Positions 25,208 through 33,407 of a stretch of DNA of 64,000 bases are shown piece by piece. Under the pieces are notes generated by a model that was given only the letters and a program-made list of their open reading frames with translations, was not told the origin of the DNA and ran no database searches. The translations under genes were made by a program, and so were the position numbers. Source of the DNA: Streptomyces prunicolor NBRC 13075 (GTDB lineage: Bacteria; Actinomycetota; Actinomycetes; Streptomycetales; Streptomycetaceae); assembly GCF_000367365.1 (NCBI RefSeq), contig NZ_BARF01000025.1:62001-126000 (forward strand). Reading direction: 5' to 3'. Each line of letters starts with the position of its first letter. Within the stretch, counting starts at the first letter, position 1.

Positions 25208-25612
25208 TCACAAGGTCGCGACCACCTCGATCTCGACCAGATAGCCCTCGGCGAAGAGCGTCTCCACCCCCACACACGTACTCGCGGGCGGCGTCTGCCC
25301 CGGTCCCCGGCAGCCGGCGATGAGCCCGATCAACTGCTCCGCGTTGTCGGTGTTGTACCCGACAAGGTGGATCGTCTCCTTGATGATTTTGCTACGGCTC
25401 GAACCTCCGGCGGCCAGCACGATGTCGACGTTCTCGTAGGCCTTGGTGAATTGCGCCGCCAGGTCGTCTCGACCGACGAGTTCCCCCTTGGCGTCCCACG
25501 CGACCTGCCCGGACGTGTAAACGAGTCCGAGGTCGGGAATTGCCAGGCCGTGGGAGATCACGCCGGTAAGGGGCGGGAGTTCGGCAGGATTCAGTGCGAC
25601 GGATGACGACAT
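25208..25612 (-). CDS. RidA/YjgF-family protein
   Basis: A 134-residue RidA-fold protein (GLVYTSGQVAWDAKGELVG, DDLAAQFTKAYENVDIVLAAGG, then STCVGVETLFAEGYLVEIEVVATL). Classical RidA hydrolyses reactive enamine/imine intermediates, and the catalytic Arg usually occurs near the end in an R-x-[CAS]-V-like motif. Here the corresponding STCVGVE lacks that Arg, so deaminase activity is doubtful and it may belong to another YjgF subgroup. It lies 61 bases after the XRE-cupin gene on the same strand and is probably co-transcribed. Confidence 0.88.
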   Translation of the reverse strand: MSSSVALNPAELPPLTGVISHGLAIPDLGLVYTSGQVAWDAKGELVGRDDLAAQFTKAYENVDIVLAAGGSSRSKIIKETIHLVGYNTDNAEQLIGLIAGCRGPGQTPPASTCVGVETLFAEGYLVEIEVVATL

Positions 25613-25673
25613 CGGGAGCCTTCCCTCATTTTCCTGGAATCACCGATGCGCACCCTGCGCGTTCACGCAATGC

Positions 25674-26276
25674 TCAGCGCGAGTCCGCCGAGTTGCGACG
25701 TGATGACGCCGGAATGGGGTGCCGCATCGGAACAGTTGCCGCTGTTGATGCGATCAGGACGGTCGCGACGACATCGTCCTTGTTGGTGAGACGGTGCTCC
25801 TTCGACGAATCGAAATGCACCGAATCCCCGGTGTCGAGCTCAAGCGATACACCCGAGATATCGAGAGTGATCGCCCCGGACAGCACATGCAGCCATTCTT
25901 CGCCGACGTGCCGCGCCGTCTTGGTGTTCTTTCCGGCCGCCAATTCGACCCGGACGACGGACATGGTTTCCCGAGACCCGCTCAGTACGGTGTAGCGGCC
26001 GTCCTGCCCGTCACGTGTCATCGCCGCGTCGGCGCGCACCAGATGGAAGTCGTCCTGATCGGGTTCCTGGACCAACTCACTGATGGATACGCCGTACACG
26101 CGGGCGATCTGCAACAGGCTGCCGATGGACGGCTTGCGTACGCCCTTCTCCAGGCGCGAGAGATGCGCCGAGGAAATGCCGGTCTGTTCGGCCAGTGTCG
26201 TCAGGGTGATGCCGCGCTCGCCCCTCATGTCCTTGAGGCGTTGGGCAACCCACAGATCAGTGTCCTCGATCGACAT
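25674..26276 (-). CDS. XRE-cupin transcriptional regulator
   Basis: A 200-residue regulator: XRE HTH at residues 10-65 (VAQRLKDMRGERGITLTTLAEQ, ISSAHLSRLEKGVRKPSIGSLLQIARVYG) and a C-terminal cupin barrel (WLHVLSGAITLDI, LDTGDSVHFDSSKEHRLTN). XRE-cupins usually sense a small metabolite and control a nearby catabolic gene. Two motif copies 21 bp apart precede its own start, and the same pair occurs upstream of the alpha/beta hydrolase (27.1 kb) and the aldolase-like gene (33.3 kb), so a three-promoter regulon is likely (inference). Confidence 0.9.
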   Translation of the reverse strand: MSIEDTDLWVAQRLKDMRGERGITLTTLAEQTGISSAHLSRLEKGVRKPSIGSLLQIARVYGVSISELVQEPDQDDFHLVRADAAMTRDGQDGRYTVLSGSRETMSVVRVELAAGKNTKTARHVGEEWLHVLSGAITLDISGVSLELDTGDSVHFDSSKEHRLTNKDDVVATVLIASTAATVPMRHPIPASSRRNSADSR

Positions 26277-26291
26277 TCCCGCACCATAACA

Positions 26292-26325
26292 TGCCTCTGA
26301 GGCAATAGACCGGGCCTGTGAGGCA
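26292..26325. promoter_or_regulatory. Paired XRE-cupin operator at its own promoter
   Basis: TGCCTCTGAGGCA (26292-26304) is a perfect palindrome; a second, GCCTGTGAGGC, is centred about 21 bp away. The pair lies directly upstream of the XRE-cupin start. Confidence 0.7.
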
Positions 26326-26341
26326 CATCAAACGGGCTCCC

Positions 26342-27037
26342 CTATACGAGGTTCAGCAGTTCCCGCTCAAGGACGTGCGGGCTCGTCAGCAGGCCGACAT
26401 GGGTGACGTCCCTCAGCGCGACGACCCGGAACCCGCGTTTCTCCGCCGAAGCCGCGATATCGGTGAAGAGGGCCTGATCGGCACAGTAGATGTAGGTGAC
26501 CGCCTTGCCCGCCAGAGCCTCCTCACTGCCGGGACCGAGCGGCTCCTCGTGGGTGAGGCGCGGCATTGGTGTCATCCTGCTCGCGAGCCACGCCGCCCCC
26601 GCGTCGTCCGCCCCGAGCAGCCCGGGGTCGAGTGCCGCCACCTCCCACTCGGCGGGCCCGGGCGACTCGGCGAACGCCTTCTCCAGCCATGGCAGCATCG
26701 TGAACGCCGACTCCCCGGTGACGGGGGCGAAGGCGTCCGCGTACACCACCTGCCCGACACGATCGGGGGCGAGCGCTGCCACTCCGGTGATCACCATCCC
26801 GCCGTAGCTGTGCCCGACCAGGATCGCGTCCTCCACCCCTTCGGATTCCAGGAGTTCGGCGACTTCCCGCGCGTGGACGCCCAGCCCGACGTCCGGCGAG
26901 GAGAGCTCGTGCCGCTCGGCGAGGCCGGTCAACGTGGGTGTGAGAACCGTGTGGCCGGCGCTCTCCAACAGGGGGCGCAGCCGGTCCCAGGCCCAGCCAC
27001 CGCCCCATGAACCGTGTACGAGTACGAACGTAGCCAT
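26342..27037 (-). CDS. Alpha/beta-hydrolase (esterase-like)
   Basis: A 231-residue alpha/beta-hydrolase resembling the salicylate-esterase/hydroxynitrile-lyase-like group: VLVHGSWGGGWAWDRL (oxyanion region), nucleophile Ser in VGHSYGGMV, acid in YIYCADQALF, and the His in DVTHVGLLTSPHVLERELL. It is soluble, without a signal peptide. The substrate is unknown. It stands alone between the XRE-cupin and bkd operons, and its promoter carries the same paired motif as the XRE-cupin gene, suggesting control by that regulator. Confidence 0.88.
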   Translation of the reverse strand: MATFVLVHGSWGGGWAWDRLRPLLESAGHTVLTPTLTGLAERHELSSPDVGLGVHAREVAELLESEGVEDAILVGHSYGGMVITGVAALAPDRVGQVVYADAFAPVTGESAFTMLPWLEKAFAESPGPAEWEVAALDPGLLGADDAGAAWLASRMTPMPRLTHEEPLGPGSEEALAGKAVTYIYCADQALFTDIAASAEKRGFRVVALRDVTHVGLLTSPHVLERELLNLV

Positions 27038-27109
27038 GGCCCGCTCCTCATGAGATTCCAGAACCCCTCGGTCTTCTCACAGAGTCACGGTCCGGCCCCA
27101 CCCAAGTCA

Positions 27110-27142
27110 ACCTCATGGGCAAAATAAGTTGCCTCTTAGGCC
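27110..27142. promoter_or_regulatory. Paired XRE-cupin type operator upstream of the hydrolase
   Basis: CCTCATGGGCAA (from 27111) and TTGCCTCTTAGG (ending 27140) form a 30-bp unit matching, in sequence and length, the unit at 33312-33341 upstream of the aldolase-like gene. The two half-palindromes are 21 bp apart centre to centre. Confidence 0.72.
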
Positions 27143-27167
27143 AACAGGCGGACCGGCACGGCAGTCG

Positions 27168-28496
27168 TCACAGCATCGCCAGCCCCGGTTCCTGCAGGAT
27201 CTGCGCGGTATTGGCCAGCAGCTCGGAGCCCTGTCGGCCGTCCATGAGCCGATGGTCGAAGGAGAGTGCCAGTTGGGTGCCCCAGCGCGGCTCGATGCGT
27301 TCGTTGCCGTCGTCGTCCCGGACGACCCAGGGCATGCGGCGGACGGCGCCGACGGCGAGGATGGCGGCCTCTCCCGGGTTGAGGATCGGCGTACCTGTGT
27401 CCACTCCGAACACCCCGACGTTGGTCAGCGTGACGGTGCCGCCGGTCATGTCCTGAGGTGAGGTGCGGCCGGCTCGGGCGGTCGCGGTGAGGTCCGCCAG
27501 CGCCTGGGTCAGTTCGAGCAGGGACATCCGCTCCGCGCCCTTGATGTTCGGCACGACCAGCCCCCGGTCCGTCGCCGCCGCGACGCCGAGGTTGACGTAG
27601 TGCTTCAGGACGATCTCCTGCGCCGCCTCGTCCCAACTACTATTCGCCTCAGGGGTTTTGGCCAGCGCGATCATGAAGGCCCGGGCGAAGAACAGCAGCG
27701 GGGTCACCCGCAGATCGCGGAACTCCCGGCGCCCGGCGACCAGTTCACGAAGTCGCATGGTCGCGGTGACGTCGACGGTGATGAACTCGGTGACGTGCGG
27801 TGCGGTGAAGGCGGAGGCGACCATGGCGGCCGCCGTGTGCTTGCGAACTCCGCGGATCGGTATACGCGTTTCGGAGGCCCGGGCGGTCTGCCAGGCGTGA
27901 GGGGACGGGGCGGGAGCAGCCTGCGGAGTCGCGCCTCGGGCGGCCTCGTGGACGTCCTCGCGGGTGATGGTGTTCCCGGGACCGGTGGGGGCGACGGTCG
28001 TGAGGTCGACCCCGAGATCCTTCGCGAGTTTACGGACCGGCGGTTTGGCCGCCGGCCGAGCTGCGGCAGGCTCCGGGACGTTGACCTCAACGCTGTCGGC
28101 GCGTTGCGACTGCGCGTGGTGCGCGGGACGCCTTCTGCGACGACCGGCGCCGGTGCCCTGCGGACCGTAGCCCACCAGCAGTGCGGCCTGTTCCGAATCC
28201 GGCTCCTGCACTGCCCCGCCGTCCGGTTCTCCGCCCGCCGCCTCTCCCGGTACGCCGGTGTCGATCGTGATGAGCGGCTTGCCGACCGGGAGCAGGTCGC
28301 CCACCTCCGCGTGGAGGGCGCTGACCACACCGGCGTAGGGCGAGGGAAGTTCGACGGCCGCCTTGGCCGTCTCCACCTCGACGATGATCTGGTTGACCTC
28401 GACGACGTCACCGGGCCGGACCGACCAGGCGAGGATCTCCGCCTCCGTCAGACCCTCGCCGACGTCGGGGAGCAAGAACTGCTGTGGGCTCGTCAC
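27168..28496 (-). CDS. bkdC: Branched-chain 2-oxoacid dehydrogenase E2 (dihydrolipoamide acyltransferase)
   Basis: A 442-residue E2 with one N-terminal lipoyl domain (LPDVGEGLTEAEILAW; lipoyl Lys in VETAKAAVELP), an Ala/Pro-rich linker, an E3/E1-binding domain near residues 145-185 (VRKLAKDLGVDLTTVAPTGPG) and a C-terminal catalytic domain with SFDHRLMDGRQGSELL, which holds the HxxxDG active site. It transfers branched acyl groups to CoA. It is the last gene of the five-gene catabolic operon, 13 bases after E1beta. No E3 gene is nearby; a shared lipoamide dehydrogenase must serve it. Confidence 0.93.
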   Translation of the reverse strand: MTSPQQFLLPDVGEGLTEAEILAWSVRPGDVVEVNQIIVEVETAKAAVELPSPYAGVVSALHAEVGDLLPVGKPLITIDTGVPGEAAGGEPDGGAVQEPDSEQAALLVGYGPQGTGAGRRRRRPAHHAQSQRADSVEVNVPEPAAARPAAKPPVRKLAKDLGVDLTTVAPTGPGNTITREDVHEAARGATPQAAPAPSPHAWQTARASETRIPIRGVRKHTAAAMVASAFTAPHVTEFITVDVTATMRLRELVAGRREFRDLRVTPLLFFARAFMIALAKTPEANSSWDEAAQEIVLKHYVNLGVAAATDRGLVVPNIKGAERMSLLELTQALADLTATARAGRTSPQDMTGGTVTLTNVGVFGVDTGTPILNPGEAAILAVGAVRRMPWVVRDDDGNERIEPRWGTQLALSFDHRLMDGRQGSELLANTAQILQEPGLAML

Positions 28497-28509
28497 GACG
28501 GCGCCCCTC

Positions 28510-29478
28510 CTAGTAACTCAGGCTGCGGTCAATGGCGTTGAGGATGCGGTCGACACCGGGAAGCCAGTCCGACTCCAGCCGGCTCGGCGGGTACGGGGTG
28601 TCGTATCCCGTCACCCGTACGACGGGCGCTTCGAGGAAGTGGAACTCCTCGTCCTGCAACCGTGCGGCGACCTCCGCGCCGAACCCGTGGGAGAAGGCGG
28701 CCTCATGGGCGACGACGGCCCGCCCGGTGCGGTGCACGGACGCGCGGACCGTCGTGACGTCCCACGGAGACAGGCTCCGCAGATCCACGACCTCCACGCT
28801 GCGCCCCTCCTCCGCCGCGATGTCGGCCGCCTCCAGGGCGACCGGCACGGTCGGGCCGTAGGCGATCAGGGTCACGTCCGTTCCGGCGCGGCGGATGACG
28901 GCCTGTTCCAGGGGGACTTCGGTGGCCGGGGCCACTTCTCCCTTGGTCCAGTAGTGCCGTTTGGGTTCGAGGAACACCACGGGGTCGTCCTCGGCAACGG
29001 CCTGTTGGATCATGTGGAAGGCGTCGTTCGGGGTGGCGCAGGTGACCACCTTCAGCCCGGCCGTGTGGGCGAAGTACGTCTCCGGCGACTCCGAGTGGTG
29101 CTCGATCGAGCCGATGCCACCGCCGTAGGGGATACGGATCACGACGGGCAGGGAGATGCGGCCCGCCGAGCGGTGTCGGAGTTTGGCGAGCTGCGTGATG
29201 ATCTGGTTCACGGCCGGGTAGACGAAGCCGTCGAACTGGATCTCGCAGACGGGCCGGTAGCCGCGCATCGCGAGTCCGATCGCCGCTCCGACGATGCCGG
29301 CCTCGCCCAACGGGGTGTCGACGACCCGCAGTTCGCCGAAGTCCTTCCGCAGTCCGTCCGTCACCCGGAACACACCGCCGAGGCGGCCGATGTCCTCGCC
29401 CATGAGCAGGACTTGGGGATCGTCGGTCAGGGCTTTGCGCAGGCCGTCGTTGAGGGCCTTGACCATGGAGACGGTCAT
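28510..29478 (-). CDS. bkdB: Branched-chain 2-oxoacid dehydrogenase E1 beta subunit
   Basis: A 322-residue transketolase-like beta subunit: VSMVKALNDGLRKALTDDPQVLLMGEDIG with the ThDP-activating Glu, ETYFAHTAGLKVVTCATPNDA, and the C-terminal VEVVDLRSLSPWDVTTV. With E1alpha it decarboxylates 2-oxoacids from Val, Leu and Ile and acylates the E2 lipoyl group. The start overlaps the E1alpha stop in ATGA, fitting equal synthesis of an alpha2beta2 enzyme. Confidence 0.94.
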   Translation of the reverse strand: MTVSMVKALNDGLRKALTDDPQVLLMGEDIGRLGGVFRVTDGLRKDFGELRVVDTPLGEAGIVGAAIGLAMRGYRPVCEIQFDGFVYPAVNQIITQLAKLRHRSAGRISLPVVIRIPYGGGIGSIEHHSESPETYFAHTAGLKVVTCATPNDAFHMIQQAVAEDDPVVFLEPKRHYWTKGEVAPATEVPLEQAVIRRAGTDVTLIAYGPTVPVALEAADIAAEEGRSVEVVDLRSLSPWDVTTVRASVHRTGRAVVAHEAAFSHGFGAEVAARLQDEEFHFLEAPVVRVTGYDTPYPPSRLESDWLPGVDRILNAIDRSLSY

Positions 29479-30614
29479 TTCTGCTCTCCGTCCTGCGGCC
29501 CGGTGGAGACGAACTCCAGGTGCTCGCGCAGCTGTTGGCGCAGATCGGCGGGCATCTGCGCGTAGGTGTGCTCGAAGGGAGAGGACGCGTCGGGGTCGGC
29601 CAGCCCGCGGCAGCCCGCGCGCAGCCGTTCGGCCAGGTCCCGCTCGCGCTGTTCGAGGTCGGTGAAGTACTCGTCGGTCACGGCGCCCGTCGTCTCAAGA
29701 TGCGCGCGCAGCCGCTCCAGCGGGTCCCGGGCGGTCCAGTCCTCGGTCTCCTCGGCGGCCCGGTAACGCGTCGCGTCGTCGGCCGTCGTATGGGCGTTGA
29801 CACGGTAGGTGACCGCCTCGATCAACGTCGGGCCACCGCCCGATCGCGCCTGGTCCAGCGCCTGGCGGGTGGCGGCGAGGCAGGCCAGTACGTCGTTGCC
29901 GTCGACGCGGATGCCCGGGAAGCCGTAGCCGGCGGCTCGCTGGGCCGCGGGGATCCGGCTCTGCACGCTGTAGGGCGCGGAGATGGCCCACTGGTTGTTC
30001 TGGCAGAAGAAGACCACCGGCAGGTTCTGGGCGGCGGCCCAGATGAACGCCTCGTTCGTCTCGCCCTCGCTCAGCGCGCCGTCGCCGAGGAACGCCAGCA
30101 CGGCCGTGTCGCGATCCGGGTCGCCGGAGCCGGTGCTGCCGTCCCGGTACAGACCCATGCCGTAGCCCACGGCGTGCAGGGTCTGCGCTCCGATGACCAG
30201 CGTGTACAGGTTGAAGTGATGGGCGTAGGGGTCCCAACCGCCCAGCGTGGTGCCCCGGAAGAGTCCGAGGAGCGACACCGGGTCGAGGCCGCGGCACCAG
30301 GCCACGCCGTGCTCGCGGTAGGTGGGAAAGACCATGTCCCGGTCGTAGAGCGCGTATGCCGCTCCGACCTGTGCCGCCTCCTGGCCGCGAAGCGACGGCC
30401 ACAGGCCCAACTCCCCTTGCCGTTGCAGGGCAATGGCCTCTGTGTCCAGTCGGCGGACGAGCGCCATGTCGCGGTAGAGGGCGGGGAGGTCCACGGTCGC
30501 CAGGTCCAGGGGCAGCCGGGCATCCGTGCTCAACTTCCCCGACGGATCGAGCAGTTGGATGGGCGGATCGGCCAAGGACGCTTCCGACAGCGGGTCTTGT
30601 ACGGCGTTTGCCAT
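29475..30614 (-). CDS. bkdA: Branched-chain 2-oxoacid dehydrogenase E1 alpha subunit
   Basis: A 379-residue ThDP-binding alpha subunit. The cofactor motif starts at GDGALSEGETNEAFIWAAAQ and ends in NN. Other landmarks are SLRGQEAAQVGAAYAL, VFPTYREHGVAWCRG, and the NAHTTADDATRYR phosphorylation-loop region, which distinguishes the branched-chain/pyruvate class. It is coupled to E1beta by a four-base overlap and lies 69 bases after the SDR gene. The whole operon is probably governed by the divergent Lrp-type protein. Besides catabolism, such complexes supply branched acyl-CoA primers for fatty acids and polyketides in Streptomyces. Confidence 0.94.
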   Translation of the reverse strand: MANAVQDPLSEASLADPPIQLLDPSGKLSTDARLPLDLATVDLPALYRDMALVRRLDTEAIALQRQGELGLWPSLRGQEAAQVGAAYALYDRDMVFPTYREHGVAWCRGLDPVSLLGLFRGTTLGGWDPYAHHFNLYTLVIGAQTLHAVGYGMGLYRDGSTGSGDPDRDTAVLAFLGDGALSEGETNEAFIWAAAQNLPVVFFCQNNQWAISAPYSVQSRIPAAQRAAGYGFPGIRVDGNDVLACLAATRQALDQARSGGGPTLIEAVTYRVNAHTTADDATRYRAAEETEDWTARDPLERLRAHLETTGAVTDEYFTDLEQRERDLAERLRAGCRGLADPDASSPFEHTYAQMPADLRQQLREHLEFVSTGPQDGEQK

Positions 30615-30683
30615 GCGTGTTCTCTTTCCGGGCGACGCTCTCGACGGGGAGCGCGGGTCAACAGGCCTTGTCGGTACGGGGAT

Positions 30684-31445
30684 TCAGCGCGGGGCCATAC
30701 GCAGGGCACCGTCGAGGCGGATGACCTCGCCGTTGAGCATCGGGTTGTCGAGGATGTGGGTGACCAGGCCGGCGTACTCGTCCGGTGAGCCGAGCCGGGA
30801 CGGATGCGGTACGGCCGCGCCCAGTTGGGTCCGTGCCTTCTCCGGCAGGCCCGAGAGGAGCGGGGTGTCGAACAGCCCCGGCGCGATCGTGACGACACGG
30901 ATCGCCGAGTCGGCGAGGTCCCGGGCCGCGGACAGGGTCAGCGAGACCACCCCGCCCTTGCTCGCCGCGTAGGCGGCCTGGCCGATCTGCCCGTCGTAGG
31001 CGGCGATGGACGCGGTGCAGACGATGACGCCCCGATCACCGTTGTCCGGCGTGTTCTCGGCCATGACGGCGGCAGCGGCGGCGAGCACATGGAAGGTGCC
31101 GAGCAGATTGATCTCGATCACCCGTCGGAAGTCCTCGGCCGGCAGCACTCCCCGCTTGCCCAGGATGCGGCCGGGTGTCGCGATTCCGGCGCAGTTGACC
31201 GCCGCGCGCACCGGCCCCTGACCTGCCGCGTGGGCGAAGGCCTGACGGACCTGGTCCGCATCGGTCACATCCGCCGCGACGAAATGCGCGCGCTCCCCCA
31301 ACGCGGCGGCCGCGGCCTCCCCTTGGCTGTTCGGGAGGTCCAACAGCACGACGGTACGGCCCTGTCGGTGCAGCCGGTGCGCGGTCGCCCGCCCCAGTCC
31401 GGAGCCGCCTCCCGCTATGACGGCAACAGCATCACGAGATGTCAT
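30684..31445 (-). CDS. SDR, 3-hydroxyacyl-CoA dehydrogenase type 2-like
   Basis: A 253-residue SDR with cofactor motif [22 protein letters not shown], catalytic Tyr and Lys in YAASK (residues near 155), and the C-terminal [15 protein letters not shown]. The pattern ([49 protein letters not shown]) matches HSD10/FadB2-like enzymes that oxidise 3-hydroxyacyl-CoA, including 2-methyl-3-hydroxybutyryl-CoA of isoleucine breakdown. Its place between an acyl-CoA dehydrogenase and the bkd genes supports that role. Confidence 0.9.
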   Translation of the reverse strand: MTSRDAVAVIAGGGSGLGRATAHRLHRQGRTVVLLDLPNSQGEAAAAALGERAHFVAADVTDADQVRQAFAHAAGQGPVRAAVNCAGIATPGRILGKRGVLPAEDFRRVIEINLLGTFHVLAAAAAVMAENTPDNGDRGVIVCTASIAAYDGQIGQAAYAASKGGVVSLTLSAARDLADSAIRVVTIAPGLFDTPLLSGLPEKARTQLGAAVPHPSRLGSPDEYAGLVTHILDNPMLNGEVIRLDGALRMAPR

Positions 31446-31521
31446 GGTGCCCGCCTTCCTTCAAGTCGTCGGAACGTGCAAGTCGTAAGGAATGCGCAAG
31501 TCGTGGGAAACGAGGCCGAGT

Positions 31522-32667
31522 TCAGGAGTCGGCGAGGTGGCGGCTGATGACCATGCGCTGGATCTGGTTGGTGCCCTCGAAGATCTGGGTGATCTTCGCC
31601 TCGCGCATATAGCGCTCCACCGGGTGCTCACGGACGTATCCGGCGCCGCCGAGGACCTGGACGGCATCGGTCGTCACGGCCATGGCCGTGTCCGTCGCGA
31701 TGAGTTTGGCCATGCTGGCCTGTCGGCCGAATGCCTGGCCTGCGTCCTTGCGCCGGGCGGCGACCAGGTAGGTGGCGCGGGCGGCTTCGGTGCGCGCGGC
31801 CATGTCGGCGAGCAGGAATCCGACGCCCTGGTGCTCGATGATGCGGCGGCCGAATGTCCGGCGCTCGCGGGCGTAGTCGACCGCGTGGTTGAGCGCCGCC
31901 TGCGCGATCCCGACGGCGACCGCGGCGATGCCGAGGCGGCCTGCGTCGAGTGCGGACAGCGCGATCTTCAGGCCCTGGCCGGGCTCGCCGATCAGCCGGT
32001 CGCCCGGGACCCGCACGTCGTCGAAGTGCATCACCGCGGTGGTCGAACTCCGCAGCCCCATCTTGCGCTCCGGAGCACCCGCGCTCAGGCCTGGCGACCG
32101 GGCGTCCACGTGGAAGCAGGAGATGCCGTTGCGCGGATCCTCGGACGTGCGCAGAAACGCGGTGTAGAAGTCGGCCTCACCGCCGTGCGTGACCCAGGCC
32201 TTGGCGCCCCGGGCCACCCACGCCTCGCCGTCACGTGCCGCGCCGGCCCGGATGGCACTCGGGTCGGAGCCCGCGTGCTCCTCCGACAGGCAGTAGGCGC
32301 CGAGTGCGGCGCCGCTCAGCTGCCACGGCAGCAGCGCCTGCCGCTGCGCCGCGGAGCCGAAGACCGAGACGGGGTGACAGGACAGGGTGTGGACGCTGAC
32401 ACCGACGGCGACAGCGGCCCACCGGGCGGCAAGCTCTTCGAGTACCTGCAGGTAGACGGCGTAGGGCTGGCCCCCTCCCCCGACGTCCTCGCCGAACGGA
32501 AGGGTCAGGAGCCCCGCTTCGCCGAGGAGGCCGAACACCTCACGAGGAAAGCGGCCCTCCTCCTCGAACTGGGTCGCACGCGGGGCGAGTTCCTTGTCCG
32601 CGATCTCGACCGTCAGCTCCAAGAGCTCACGGGCCTCGCCGGGCGGTAGTTCGCGCTCAACCTTCAC
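31522..32667 (-). CDS. Acyl-CoA dehydrogenase
   Basis: A 381-residue flavoenzyme: AYCLSEEHAGSDPSAIRAGAARD (FAD/substrate loop), WVTHGGEADFYTAFLRT, VPGDRLIGEPGQGLKIAL, ERRTFGRRIIEHQGVGFLLADM and the C-terminal QIFEGTNQIQRMVISR, where the Glu is the catalytic base position of the short/branched-chain class. It should oxidise branched or short acyl-CoA made by the Bkd complex encoded in the same operon. The GTG start at 32667 follows GGAAGGGA and faces the divergent Lrp gene across 176 bases. It is the first gene of the operon. Confidence 0.93.
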   Translation of the reverse strand: MKVERELPPGEARELLELTVEIADKELAPRATQFEEEGRFPREVFGLLGEAGLLTLPFGEDVGGGGQPYAVYLQVLEELAARWAAVAVGVSVHTLSCHPVSVFGSAAQRQALLPWQLSGAALGAYCLSEEHAGSDPSAIRAGAARDGEAWVARGAKAWVTHGGEADFYTAFLRTSEDPRNGISCFHVDARSPGLSAGAPERKMGLRSSTTAVMHFDDVRVPGDRLIGEPGQGLKIALSALDAGRLGIAAVAVGIAQAALNHAVDYARERRTFGRRIIEHQGVGFLLADMAARTEAARATYLVAARRKDAGQAFGRQASMAKLIATDTAMAVTTDAVQVLGGAGYVREHPVERYMREAKITQIFEGTNQIQRMVISRHLADS

Positions 32668-32772
32668 CGCTGGGTCCCTTCCTCACGCCCTCGAACGGCG
32701 GTCGCCGACCAGTTGCAGGCGTTGTCAGTGGACCGGCGGGACACAGGCGGTGGCAATTAAGTTGCGGGTATC

Positions 32773-32787
32773 TTGCACGTGATGCAA
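32773..32787. promoter_or_regulatory. Lrp/AsnC-type palindrome before the bkd operon
   Basis: TTGCACGTGATGCAA has 5-bp inverted arms (TTGCA/TGCAA) around five bases. It lies in the 176-base gap between the divergent acyl-CoA dehydrogenase and Lrp genes, 106 bp from the operon start. Confidence 0.6.
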
Positions 32788-32843
32788 AAAAGTCGAGCCA
32801 GATCAGACTCACCCGCAAAAAACGTGCACCCGAGGAGGACCAC

Positions 32844-33293
32844 ATGACCGACACGGCACTCATCGACAGCGTCGACCGCGCGATTCTGGAACTGCTGGTC
32901 GAGGACGGCCGCCGGACCATGACGGAGATCGCGGATCGCGTCAGCCTCTCCCCGTCGGCGGTCAAACGCCGGGTCGACCGGCTGGAGCGGGTCGGAGTCA
33001 TCGCCGGCTACACGGTCACCCTCGACCACGGCAAGCTGGGCTCCGGTTTCGAGGCCTTCGTCGAGCTGCGGTTCGCCGGTGACGTCAAGGTCGAGGCGAT
33101 CACGATGGCCGCCACCAGCGTCCCGGAGGCCCTGGAGGTCTTCACCGTCGCGGGCGACCCCGACGCCCTGGTCCGCGTCCGGGTGACCAACGTGCAGCAC
33201 CTGAGAGACGTCATCGACCGGCTCCGACGTACGGGCGCGGTGATCGGCACGAAGACCCTCATGGTGCTGGGCGCATGGCGCAGGGGGGACTGA
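32844..33293 (+). CDS. Lrp/AsnC-family regulator, probable BkdR
   Basis: A 149-residue protein with an N-terminal HTH (IDSVDRAILELLVEDGRRTMTEIADRVSLSPSAVKRRVDRLERVGVI) and a C-terminal RAM ligand domain (AFVELRFAGDVKVEAITMAA, VFTVAGDPDALVRVRVTNVQHLRDVIDRL). The ATG follows a strong GAGGAGGA site. The divergent position next to a branched-chain oxoacid operon is that of BkdR regulators, which respond to branched amino acids. Auto- and operon control through the TTGCA/TGCAA site is inferred. Confidence 0.92.
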   Translation: MTDTALIDSVDRAILELLVEDGRRTMTEIADRVSLSPSAVKRRVDRLERVGVIAGYTVTLDHGKLGSGFEAFVELRFAGDVKVEAITMAATSVPEALEVFTVAGDPDALVRVRVTNVQHLRDVIDRLRRTGAVIGTKTLMVLGAWRRGD

Positions 33294-33309
33294 GCAGGCG
33301 GAAGATTTG

Positions 33310-33343
33310 TGCCTCATGGGCAACTTTTCTTGCCTCTGAGGTT
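33310..33343. promoter_or_regulatory. Paired XRE-cupin type operator upstream of the aldolase-like gene
   Basis: TGCCTCATGGGCA (33310-33322) and TTGCCTCTGAGG (33330-33341) are centred 21 bp apart. The 30-bp core starting CCTCATGGGCAA at 33312 matches the unit before the hydrolase gene in length and at most positions. Confidence 0.72.
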
Positions 33344-33407
33344 GACAGCAGACGGGAGATGGTTGCAGCCTGAAAGAAATTCACCATGCATCGGAAAGGA
33401 CGTCCCG

